DNA of 64,000 nucleotides, from positions 34,354,873-34,418,872 of the forward strand of contig OW804102.1 in NCBI GenBank assembly GCA_942159475.1, given 5' to 3'. Shown piece by piece: positions 44,321-54,700 of this stretch. Position numbers and translations under genes: made by a program. This stretch comes from Sthenelais limicola. Its lineage: Eukaryota > Annelida > Polychaeta > Phyllodocida > Sigalionidae. The notes below the pieces were generated by a model, which saw nothing but the letters and a program-made list of their open reading frames with translations, ran no database searches and was not told where the DNA came from. Each line of letters opens with the position of its first letter. Within the stretch, counting starts at the first letter, position 1.

Positions 44321-45486
44321 AAACTTTGCACTTCACCTAAGGAAGGAATCAAAATGGCGGCACCTATGGGGGCCGCCATTTTGTGCGTGAAATCTCGTGA
44401 GATCTCATCTCGTTTTAAGTCTCGTTCATAGATTTTCATTACCATTTCAAGATGGAAATGATTTGATTTTGATTTTAAAAATATTTGATTCAGGACAAGT
44501 AGACATTTTCATACATCAAGCATAAATATTCTCAGACTAGCCTGATTTAAATTATTAAATTTAGCATTAAGGTATTTAAATTAATTCGGTTCTAGTTCTG
44601 ACAACAAAGTAACAATGTTCGTTTTGTAAATCGTATGACATGCTTAAAATGAATGATTGAATGAATGAATGAATGAATGAATGAAAACGGAAATCAAATT
44701 CAAAACGGAAATGAAAACGCCTGTGTCTTTTGAAACATACTTTAAAACAAAAGGAATTTTAGTTGTTAAATGAGATGGAAAATGATTTTGAAATTCAAAA
44801 TGATTTTGGAAATGAAAATGAAAATGAAAATGATTTTCTATTTAAAAAATGAAATTTTCCATGTGTGAGCACTCTCGTCTTCCGTAAATAACAGTTACCA
44901 TTGGTTTAGGAATAGTTTGGCTAAGGTAAACAGTTAATAAATTCAAATCAGTTCAACATATTGTTTATTTCCACTCGATAAAAGAGGTGCACAAAGGACA
45001 TAATGAAGACCAGGTCCTCCAGTTTGCTCCAGCCTGAAAGATGATAATTGTGGATTTGCATGTCCACCATTTCATGTAAATAACAACATGTTACATGTTG
45101 TCAATTAGGGGGATGTCCGAGAAAGTATGCCCCAACCCGGATTGGGATGACCCTTAGTTTATCGTAGTATCAAGCAGTGGCCCAGGGTATAGGGAATATT
45201 CTATATTTTCTATTTTATAATAATGCAAACACATATACCCCATGGGGTCGGGGATTCACAGAAATGTCTGCTCCGTGGGTTGGGGGGGGGTACAATTAAC
45301 AAGTGAGTTAGAAACTCATCATTTCAATTACTTAATAATATGTTCATTTGTTCCCATGCAGCTACGGATTAAGTCCTGATTTATATCGGATTTGGCCTAT
45401 AAAATCGCATGATATATAGCATATGGGTTTCAGAATGGCATACCAGTGGTCAGATAATATCCAAAACATGACATGTATAGAAGACA

Positions 45487-45573
45487 GGGACCCGTTGCTC
45501 CGTTTCTCGCTAACTATTTCCCCATTGAAAGTGTATCGGAAAATGATTAGCGAGAAACGGAGCAACGGGCCCC
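45487..45573. repeat. Short foldback element
   Basis: GGGACCCGTTGCTCCGTTTC and its inverse GAAACGGAGCAACGGGCCC form arms of about 26 bp around a spacer of about 35 bp. Confidence 0.65.
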
Positions 45574-45863
45574 TGATGGTATACAAACACACACAAGGTC
45601 AAACCCTAGGCAAAGGAGGTCATACCATGTAGAGATCCTATGCACTGGCTCTCTGATCATACATAAAGTGAGTGCATTCGTTTAGAGCTACCAGACAGCA
45701 GATTGAATAATAGACTGAGTAACCCAGTAGCTCTTGATACATCGCCTAGTTATATAGGTTCGGCATAGTCCTTCGTCACTCCCCTGATTTGCATCTAGGA
45801 CATTTCGCGCATGTTAAAGGATACCTGAAGGAGGAGGACACAGTATCGATCTAATCGTAAGCA

Positions 45864-46115
45864 TTTGTGGTGTGTCACAGGAAAATGAGTCATAAGTCGC
45901 AAAAAAAGGATTTTGAGATATCATCATATTTGGAAAGATGAGATCAAGAGGACTCTAATGATAGTAAACAGTTTGACATTTAATAAGTATTTGTATGTTT
46001 TACGTCTGATGTTTTTAGTTTCTTGGTGGACATTTACTAGTAAAGTAAAGTAGCTAAATTGTAAAAAGTAGCTACATTGGCCAAATGTACTCATTATCCT
46101 GGAACACATCACATT
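45864..46115. repeat. Family B MITE, internally deleted
   Basis: The ends GTGTGTCACAGGAAAATGAG and ATCCTGGAACACATCACATT are kept, but the interior is about 150 bp shorter than in complete copies. Confidence 0.7.
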
Positions 46116-46129
46116 TTACATCAGTGGGT

Positions 46130-46262
46130 TAGGTGTTAAGAGAATGTACAAAATCTGGCTTTCACCACATTCAGTAAATTCTGCTATTAAATTAGACTAG
46201 AATATCAATATGATAATTGTAGTAGGTATATCTGAGTATATTGGTATTGCATTGGTTGTAAT
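46130..46262 (+). repeat. Family A fragment
   Basis: The left part of a copy only: AGTAAATTCTGCTATTAAAT, TATATCTGAGTATATTGGTA and ATTGCATTGGTTGTAA. Confidence 0.5.
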
Positions 46263-47247
46263 TTCATTCCTTTTAGATTTTTCTTTTATTTATTTGGAAA
46301 GATTAGTAGAATTCACTAAATACGTTGCCAATTTCAGGGGGAAGGGGGGGGGGGGGGTCGCTCACCCTTTAACTCGAACAGCGAACTGGTATTTAGAAAT
46401 GTTTTATTGTCATATGAATGTATGGCAATATTGACATCACAGAGTAGTATGAAACGTTATCATTTTCCCTGGCCATATATTTATATGTGTGTCTATATAT
46501 AAATAATACAAATAATTATAGCAATACGTTGCCTTCATGGTGCATAAAAATACCTGATTGGATTACACCGACCTCCCTTTGCAGTATACAACTTACACTA
46601 ATTTTTGATAGTGTAGATGACACACGAGTATACAATGATGCGGGCCCTATTTATTCCCCCATGTCATGCTCATATTTTCTATGATAGATATTCCCAAATA
46701 CGATTATATAAGGTTACGCAACATGACGTTACCTATGATTAAACAATTCATATGTAATGTGTCACCGAAGAATAAGTCATAAGTCAAAAGAAATGAGATA
46801 TTTCGATTATAAAGACGTCATTAAATAGATTCCAAGGAACAATCATATCCTTTTACTTTAACAGGTTGCTTTCCTATCCAGGTACCAATCCTCCACTATC
46901 AAGTATGACATATAAGATTACATTTCTATTCAAATAGGCCTACATTTAACATTTGTCTTACTATTTTGACAAAAGCGTCATTAGAAATACTGGCATCTAC
47001 TTGGAATATTTACCTGGCAGAAACAATAAAATACAATTGAACATGACATTCTCCGTGTATAATAGTGGACGAGTGTCTTCGCCATGATTTACAAGAACAA
47101 ACCAATCTATAACCATGAGAATTAAGAATGTGAATGTATGGGGCTCTGGCTTAGCAATAACGGGGTGAAATTCTCCTGGTCAAATACCTTCCAGATGTGT
47201 ACAGAGAGAATGGAACAGAAAATCTTTAATTTTTTATTATATGTTTA
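46263..47247. other. Intergenic stretch upstream of the receptor-like gene
   Basis: No gene. A G-run (about G14) lies at 46345-46358. A family B end (AATAAGTCATAAGTC) is seen at about 46754-46800. Confidence 0.45.
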
Positions 47248-47573
47248 ATGGGCGATTAGAACCTGACGTTGTAACTAACTGCTCGAATTGTTGAGATTTG
47301 GTGGTTTCTTGTGGAGGTGTGGTGTAACGTGGTCGTCACGCACTGGTGAACACTGAGCAGGACGAGTTTAGCCCAGTCCATGTTGGTGCTGACCGGGGGG
47401 TGGCCGTGTTAGTGAGGATCTCAACAATGCGAGACTAAAGCAATTAGACCCTTCCGTTGTAGCGGGGGCCGGGTGTATGCGTTCTTAGGGACCTACCTCG
47501 GCCTTCGGCCTTGGTTGGTCCCTAAGAACGCATACACCCGGCCCCGCTACAACGTCAGGTTCTAATCGCCCAT
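47248..47573. repeat. Long nested hairpin / foldback element
   Basis: The inner arms (about 47441-47506 and 47507-47573) form a nearly perfect stem through GGGTGTATGCGTTCTTAGGG and its inverse, centred on CGGCCTTCGGCC. The outer block ATGGGCGATTAGAACCTGAC at 47248 is an extra inverted copy of the right end. The stem is GC-rich, unlike the surroundings, and ends about 180 bp before the receptor-like ORF. Confidence 0.75.
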
Positions 47574-47757
47574 CAGAACCCTCAAATCATAGTAACACTT
47601 TCCTATCTCTGGCATATAACTCAGTCCCCCCATCACCCATAAATTAATAACCATATTGATAACATTTAAAAACTACCATTGCATCGCCACCGTTGTAATT
47701 TTAATGATGTTTTTTTGTGATAACATTTTTCCATTTAGGAGGACCCCAAAAGGCAGA

Positions 47758-48711
47758 ATGGCGTTAATCAAACCAAAGATGGCTATCGGAATATTTCCAG
47801 TCTCCATAATTGTGATCCTGTTTCTCATCATCTGTACCGTATTACTTCTTTGGAGAAAAAATCGCTTTGTGACCGCCAACCAACTTGCTGCCAACATTAC
47901 AGTGGGACAAGTCCTGATGTTATCGTACATAGCGTTTATTCTGTTACATTTCGAAATTCTGGATAGAACATTGTCCCATGCCGCCTGCTGGTTGTTTAAA
48001 CACATAGATATAATGTATCAACTATTTGTGGGCACTTCGCTTTTCGTGTTCTCTGTTGAGAGGTTGATTTTCATCAAAGATCCAGTTAACTATGCACAGA
48101 AACTGGGGAAAATTGGGATCATAGTTATGTTGATATTTCCCTGGCTTTTTTCACTGATACTTGCTTCATCCGCTATCATTTCACCAACAAACGAGGTTGT
48201 TGTCGAGAAATTAGCTCATTCTTACCGCAGAGGCAATTACACTTATTACCCGAAACCTAATGAAACCATGAATACTTGTTTCCTCTTTAACCCTGGGTTT
48301 CAAGCTTATATACTTCACAGTGTTGTGTTAGGTTTAGTACAACTTCTGATCGTGTTTCTTACCATTGCCTGTACCATTGCTGTGCTAATAATGTGGTGCT
48401 GTTATAAGCACAAACATTCTATGGGCACTGATTATGCTGTCATGGGAGAGGACATTGAGTGCAATGTGAGAGATTCTGTCATTGCATTGTGTGTTCTCAA
48501 CCTAATGTATCTCTTAGCGGGAGCTGTGTCTAGGTTTATATTCCATGATTATCTTTCCGTATTTTGTATAATTGAGGGGATTATATTCACAACTACCTTT
48601 AAGAATGTGCGCATAATATTAGCAGAGATGTGTTGTCGATTCTGCAAGGGGAAAAAGGGGAAAGACAGAGCTGTAACTTACCAGGTAAATTCCCCGGAGG
48701 ATAACCTGTAG
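47758..48711 (+). CDS. Atypical seven-transmembrane receptor (rhodopsin-like GPCR candidate), single coding exon
   Basis: 317 codons plus TAG. Seven hydrophobic helices lie near residues 8-32, 42-66, 80-105, 118-141, 183-213, 240-262 and 266-290, with a basic C-terminal tail. Class A-like traits are Cys77 before helix 3, ERL (101-103) at the DRY position, PW in helix 4, Cys174 in the second extracellular loop (possible disulfide to Cys77) and N-glycosylation sites NYT (160) and NET (168). Missing traits are the CWxP of helix 6 and the NPxxY of helix 7 (here TTTFKNVRI). I chose the ATG at 47758. The upstream in-frame ATG (47656) precedes a T-rich tract ending CCATTTAG|GAGG at about 47738, which looks like a splice acceptor, so the preceding 34 codons are probably intron. 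Lineage-specific orphan receptors of this kind are common in marine invertebrates; no ligand can be inferred. Confidence 0.65.
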   Translation: MALIKPKMAIGIFPVSIIVILFLIICTVLLLWRKNRFVTANQLAANITVGQVLMLSYIAFILLHFEILDRTLSHAACWLFKHIDIMYQLFVGTSLFVFSVERLIFIKDPVNYAQKLGKIGIIVMLIFPWLFSLILASSAIISPTNEVVVEKLAHSYRRGNYTYYPKPNETMNTCFLFNPGFQAYILHSVVLGLVQLLIVFLTIACTIAVLIMWCCYKHKHSMGTDYAVMGEDIECNVRDSVIALCVLNLMYLLAGAVSRFIFHDYLSVFCIIEGIIFTTTFKNVRIILAEMCCRFCKGKKGKDRAVTYQVNSPEDNL

Positions 48712-48754
48712 CAAACTGTACAGGTATTATTTAAAGGCTAATGACGGCATTTCT

Positions 48755-48808
48755 ACATTTCCTAAATGTGTAGAGCTGGCGGTTGTACATTTTTGGAGGA
48801 TCTGACCC
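48755..48808 (+). repeat. Family A fragment
   Basis: Only the TAAATGTGTAGAGCTGGCGG ... GGAGGATCTGACCC end remains. Confidence 0.5.
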
Positions 48809-48809
48809 T

Positions 48810-49584
48810 TATAGTAACGAGACTTTAATGAATGGACAACTACATACATGTCCATGAATCCATGAATCTTTGTGTTTTTCTCCGATAACTTGAAATTTGG
48901 AATCCATAGATGGAAGACCTAATATCACCCCTTAATAATTTAATGATTTACCTGCATACATTGGTAAATGTATTATGAGTGTACTGACATATTATCTTAT
49001 ATAAAGTTGATAGATAGTTCCGAAATAATGAATTTGACACATTTAGTAGTTTCTCTATATTAGACTGAAGAAGGTAGATATAGTAGTGGAATATGTTTGG
49101 TATTAGATGCATACAAATGTCTGGCTGTCCAAGTGTTTGTCCACCATATTGTCCACCATGTTTGTCAGACATACTTTGATTATTTGAGACGGGTGGCGGA
49201 GGCGACTATTGGACGTCTTCAGGTGATGAAACCAATAATGTGACTACGATGTGTATAGTATGCATGCTATAATTATGATATCCAACAACAGTTTAAAATA
49301 ACAGGGTAAAATCATTTTCAAATGTTAGTGATATGTGATTCGAACGATATGTTTTCATATTGGCATTTAAACAACAATAAAGGTCTACGCGTATATTATT
49401 TTGTTGATTGTAATGTACAATATTGCCTGTCTGTGAATAATTCAATTCCACGAGTATTTCATAGGGAACCATTTGGAATAGACACATACAAGTATTAGGA
49501 CTTGGGCATATCTATCGACAAGGTTATCCAACAATAACTGAAGAAAGGTTCGGTAGTGATATTATTTTGTTATAGATAAAGTTC
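48810..49584. other. Intergenic stretch
   Basis: No gene. A faint family A trace lies at about 49030-49110. Otherwise AT-rich. Confidence 0.4.
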
Positions 49585-49833
49585 ATGGCTATTTCTCAAA
49601 AAGATTACAACATTTTGTTGCATATTTGGGAGCCCCATTCGGATCCTGTTTATTTAACAGCTAACCAACAGGCCAGCCCGTTTTATTTAGATAAAACATT
49701 AAATCAAGTGATGATAATGATAGAACAAAAAATAAAGATTATTCAAAAACAAATAAAGGATTATGAAAATAAAATAGACCTAGTTGAGAAATTAAAAGAA
49801 AAGAGAGGGAGTGGTGGGGGTTTAGTAGAATAA
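49585..49833 (+). CDS. Small ORF with coiled-coil C-terminal half (uncertain)
   Basis: 82 codons from ATG. The second half (IEQKIKIIQKQIKDYENKID) has heptad-like hydrophobic spacing and high charge, typical of a coiled coil. A splice-acceptor-like TTGTTATAG lies 13 bp before the ATG. I do not recognise a family. It could be a fragment of a retroelement ORF, a short gene or chance. Confidence 0.22.
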   Translation: MAISQKDYNILLHIWEPHSDPVYLTANQQASPFYLDKTLNQVMIMIEQKIKIIQKQIKDYENKIDLVEKLKEKRGSGGGLVE

Positions 49834-50099
49834 GATGTATCGATTCCCAGTGGTTTGCTTGGGTGTCCGAACCAAACCAAGGGAAGGTTAAGGAATTAAA
49901 AATGGTGGTAAGAGCAGTTATGGGCAGATGGCGTTGTGGGAGAGCAGTAAGTAGGTACCGTATACATGTGTGGAGTTCTCTAGAAGACACCAATGATTTA
50001 GATTAGGAAAACATGTTATTCTAATCAAGGATTGATATCGGATGGCGCAATACATGGTATACATGGTATAAGTATATAATGTACACACTATATGTATGT

Positions 50100-50160
50100 T
50101 AAGTTAGTTAGGAGGGGTATCCAGCATAAGGGAGGTTTTCAGTCCCTCCTAACTAACTTA
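50100..50160. repeat. Perfect hairpin, 17-bp stem
   Basis: TAAGTTAGTTAGGAGGG and CCCTCCTAACTAACTTA flank a loop of 27 bases containing GGAGGTTTTCAGTC. Confidence 0.7.
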
Positions 50161-50167
50161 CCATCTT

Positions 50168-50382
50168 ATTAAAGTTTACAATAGGCAGCTGAATACATTT
50201 AATAAATTCAACTGAATTAGGCTGATGACTGGCAAATAAAAAAGGTACCCACGTACATCATGTATTGCGTTGATTTAAACGATCTGTTCGGATATTTTGA
50301 ATTATATTTTGAACTTTATTTCTGTCTTGAATTTGGGTTATTTGAGAGAATTTGGGAAAATCTCAGCCCAATTCAGCCATAA
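50168..50382 (+). repeat. Family A MITE copy, diverged
   Basis: TTACAATAGGCAGCTGAATA, AATTAGGCTGATGACT, TTTCTGTCTTGAATTTGGGT and TTATTTGAGAGAATT match the family. The terminal repeats are decayed. Confidence 0.55.
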
Positions 50383-50393
50383 GTACAGTCATT

Positions 50394-50490
50394 AGTTGTA
50401 ACTAATAATATTAGTTACAACTGTTAAATATTGATAACTGCTACTATAACTGCTATTAATAACTGCTACTATAATAGCAGCAGTTATTAA
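50394..50490. repeat. Clustered palindromes
   Basis: AGTTGTAACTAAT-AAT-ATTAGTTACAACT is a perfect 13-bp stem. It is followed by repeated AACTGCTACTATAA units and their inverse TTATAATAGCAGCAGTTA. Confidence 0.6.
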
Positions 50491-50499
50491 TTAAATTGA

Positions 50500-51340
50500 A
50501 ACGGTCTGCCAATGATCTCCGTTAAAACCAAGAGAACTATTGCGATGACAATTAATGTTGAAATATCATTTATTCGGGTTCCTCTCATGTAACATCAATT
50601 CATTGGAAAAATAACTATATTTATAGAAATGTATGCCCATCTGTCTCATGGGTCTGAGATAATGTTAACACATGCTTCAGTGCAAAAAGTTTAGAATAAA
50701 TGATTATTTGAAATTATGATGAGATAAAGAAGTAATAAGTTAACCCCTGGGCCTCGTCTCATGATGTTGGTTTTTCATATAGCCCCAATAAGACCAAGTT
50801 GTTCCTCCTATTTAGTCTAATGTCAAAGACCCGGGCACACGGGTGGATTAAGAGTAAGTGAGTAAAGTTTGTTGTGAATTAGCCAGTATACCGTGGGCAC
50901 TGGTGGTGGAGTAGCGGTGTGCAGTGGAGTAGGGTAGAGCGGTACTCCAAGAATGGTCCAAGCTGGTCCCAAGCTGGTCCCAAGCTGATCCCAAGGATAG
51001 CTAGGCGAAATGAGAGCGACTTAGCTTACTCCCCTAGGATAGTAGTGGGATAGCGGCACTCTTGTCCTAATCCATGGGCCTGCGCAGTTCAGCGGTATTA
51101 AGGATGCACCCCAACTTAAGGGTATTTCTTAAACCAACTTCATGAGACGAGGCCCTGAGGTATTTTAACAAACCATCCCAAGTTATAATCCTGGTACAGA
51201 GAAATGCATCAAACAATGACAAGAACTCTCTTTTTGGTAATCAAGCAAGAACCAGCAGCCAACATGCTTTGATATAACTAGTTACCCCTTCCTACCCCAT
51301 CTGCAAATATTCCCCAAAACACTTGATGTCCATTACAGTC
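50500..51340. other. Intergenic stretch
   Basis: No gene. CCTCGTCTCATGATGTTGGT (about 50753) and its inverse ACCAACTTCATGAGACGAGG (about 51134) may mark the ends of an inverted-repeat element of about 400 bp. The interior has a triple AGCTGGTCCCA repeat. Confidence 0.4.
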
Positions 51341-51472
51341 TAGGCTCAAATATGAGGGAGTCCCTCCAAACTGTGGTAAAGCCTCTTGCTCCAAACCGCA
51401 AAGTGCCATTATGATCAACAGCAATTAGGATGCCTTGTCTTGGGCCAGGAAACCCTTTAGCGCAGTTTCTGA
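51341..51472. repeat. Family D fragment
   Basis: CAGTCTAGGCTCAAATATGA, AGTCCCTCCAAACTG and CAAACCGCAAAGTGCCATTA match the other family D copies. Confidence 0.5.
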
Positions 51473-51788
51473 TGCATTTATATATATAAATACAGCTTTA
51501 ACAATTCAAGGAAATGTCTTTTATAAACATTGGTCCTATACTATAACAATGTAGTGCAATGCAAGTAACATGAGAGAATTATGAGGCCTATATTAAATAG
51601 TGATTTACTAGACAGCTGTATATAGTGCAATAGGCCAATTACAGTCCTGCCAACTCTCCCATGCATTATGATTATTGGTAGTCTAGCTCACACTCCCTAA
51701 TAAAGTATCACAAGATATTGTCCTTTTGCTTGAACTCTGACCCTGGCACATAGAGTAGGCTTCAAAAATTATCACAGGTGTTGCTCTC

Positions 51789-54700
51789 TCATTGGCACCA
51801 GTTGCTCTGTTGTAGGCACTTCAGTCTAAACCATAGAACAGATCTTTTAGTTCTCTCTGTCAACTTGTGGAAAAGCTTATCTTTCTCTGGACTCCACTTC
51901 TTGGCTTCACTTTGATCCTGGAAAAGAGAGATAAAACATAATTTCAACATAATATGGTTTGAGTGTTTCATTGACGTCTCATTTTTCTTAATAATCACTA
52001 CAAGGGATCTCCCTATATGTGGGAAACAAAATGCAAAGCAAAATGGGCATTGCAAGTTTCTTTCTCATTTTTCTTTTGCATTATTCCTTTCAAAATATCC
52101 TTGTTTTGTGAACGACCCAAAACATTTTTCCTCTTCTTTATCTAACATGAATTTCCCACAAGGTTCAACTCGTGAAAATAATTACCTTTAGTCTTATTCA
52201 ATGAAATTTGTCATGGAAATGTCTTTTAAACTCAGATTCAAATTATTAATCTCTACTGTTTCCAGCAGACCCTGACAAGTACCAAACCATTCTATGCTCG
52301 AGCACCGACAATATGGAGTCATCCATAACGATGATCCAGTCTAGGCTCAAAGTTGGGACAGTACCTTCAAACTGAGGGAAAGCCTCCCACGCCAAAGCAC
52401 AAAATGCAATTATAATCCCATTAGGACCACAAAATACCACTATAATCCCATTAGGATGCCTACTGGGACCGGGAAAGTCATGGCGCATTAGGAATCCAAT
52501 CACTGACATACTATTCTTATCTCATATATATAAAGGACAGTCTATCTTAGCATGACTAATAAAGGAAAGGGTTAATAGAAATAGTCAAAATAGATTCCTT
52601 GGTTATTTTGAGTATCCACATTGATATAGTCCATCTATATATCATAAGAGCAGCAGAGCCCCCCTCCCCCCGCCCCCCCCCCCCCCTCCCCACAGGTCTT
52701 ATTTTTGTATGTACCACACATGAAATAATAACACCATGGACCATAATCAAAACGAAGCTCAGAACCTCAGTTATACGGGTCTGGAACATGATAACTTTAT
52801 AGATCATCAGGTATCATAATTATTGGAGGGGAGGGGGGGGGGGATATACCACTGTGCCAGAAAGGGAGACTAATTGTTTGTAGAATGACCCCAATAAAAC
52901 TTACTCTAAAAGGTTTAGGAAAAACTCTTATATATGCTCCACGTCTGTAGTGTTCCAGCACAGACCTTTTCATCTCTCGTTTATCTGTGTCATCCAGACA
53001 CTTCCAGCACACGCTCTGCTCCTGGTAGATATACCAATAACAATGGTTTGTTAGTGAATGTGATTGTGATCTGTCACATAACCTGAATCACAAGTGGCAG
53101 AAATGATATTTTTTCTAAAGTCATTGTCACAAACACTTTTTTTAGGAATGTTTTTACTTATTGGGAGTTCAGTATTGAAGTATCAAGCGAACTAAGTCAA
53201 TTGTTATTTTACCACAATTAGCTATATGTCAATTACCTGGGGGTAAACATTGTATAACACTTCTTAACAAACTAGTCAATTGTAATTTCACCACAATCTG
53301 CTACGTCAAATGTCTGGGTGTCAAAGTAGAACATCGAAAAATAATTCTTCTGTATGATATGATGTATTAATGAGAGCAAAAATTGTACCAATTATATTAT
53401 TATTATTTAGGATACAATGGAAGACCTACTATGGAGAATTGTTTGACCTTTTCACGAATGTAACTGTTATCACTTCATGAATAAAAATTCAATATATATA
53501 AAGTATTCACAGCGGTAGAAATACATATAATATACCAAATTCCAAGACTGTGCCAAATGTGTCGAAGTGTGTCTGAGATCATCATAAGGAGTATATCTAA
53601 CTAATTTACTACTAATTGACCCTCAAGAAATATCGCTAAATTTTACAAATATTAATTAAAAACCATCAGATAAGTCTTGATTAAGTAGCCAACTTTGTAA
53701 AGCAGTGGCAGTGGCATTCCGACCAATTTAGTTTGCGTAATGCCCACCACAGAGGCGCTATACACTCACGCATAACTTGTGATGCTATTTTTAGACAACT
53801 ATATTTGTATTGTTTAAAATATATGTTTATTGCACCCCACTTATTGTACCTCTCAAGAGGAATGTGTATATGATACAGAATAAGATATATATGAAATAGA
53901 TGCTATTATGATATACATAAGCACCTCCTCTTAATTATGTACTGGTAATTAGCCTAATTACCCAATTGTCACAGTCTGGTTTCGCAGTGCAGACTTCTGT
54001 ATCCACCATAATGACGTCATCCGGGATATTTGCGACTGAGTCAATCCTATAGAAAATTAAGAAGTTTTCAATTTTTTAGGGTAATTTTGGAATACTATTT
54101 CCAATATGTACATGCATTCACGGAATTTGAACCTCACTTAGTATACTACATGTTTTCATTAGGTGATGTGTTACAGAAAAATGAGTTATAAGTTGCAAAA
54201 AACATGGCACATGTTCATATTTTGTGCTATTAAAAACTAAAAAACGACAACTTCATGATGAAAGGGTTCTTGTGGAAAAACATTTTTTCTCTACAACTTC
54301 TGACTCATTTTCCCGTGACACATCACATATATTATACCGCAAACGTATTTATTTTTCGCGCAGATAAATTTTCTCGCACTAAACTACTTTGACTACTTTT
54401 CGCGCGGATTTAAATTCTTTTCGCGCACAAAGGTGGGTGCGCTAAAATAGCAAAAATAAATACTGCGCGAACATTACTGCATTTACAGTAACAGGAATAC
54501 ATTAAATAAGAAGTTACCCCTTTGTGCTGTCGGTAACACCGGCAAGGACCAGCATATTCTTCATATTAGTGAACCGAAAATGTTCCCTATTAAATTTGGT
54601 CTTCATCTCACTCGTAACGTTTGGGTACAACTTATAGATCTCTTCGATCACGTTCGTCCAGTATTTTCTGGTTCCACGTCGAAATGATCCAATTGCTACA

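Larger units (their letters stand above)
42145..44888. mobile_element. 2.7 kb foldback (FB-like) element with long inverted arms
   Basis: The left arm (about 42145-42478) is an inverted copy of the right arm (about 44321-44888). Both carry the outer GGAAGACGAGAGTGCTCACA, a GGAAATGAAAATGATTTT-rich zone, AACGAGACTTAAAACGAGAT and an inner ATGGCGGC ... GCCGCCAT palindrome followed by CTTCACCT. The right arm holds an extra block of about 225 bp (44461-44686) with an (AATG)n run. That block resembles 60478-60565, so it is a nested insertion. The core is a minisatellite plus CT-rich and C-rich tracts. No transposase ORF is visible. Confidence 0.8.

Noticed and set aside
47656..47757. Upstream 34 codons of the receptor-like frame
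   Set aside because: They cross a T-rich tract ending in CCATTTAG, a probable splice acceptor; the ATG at 47758 directly precedes helix 1.
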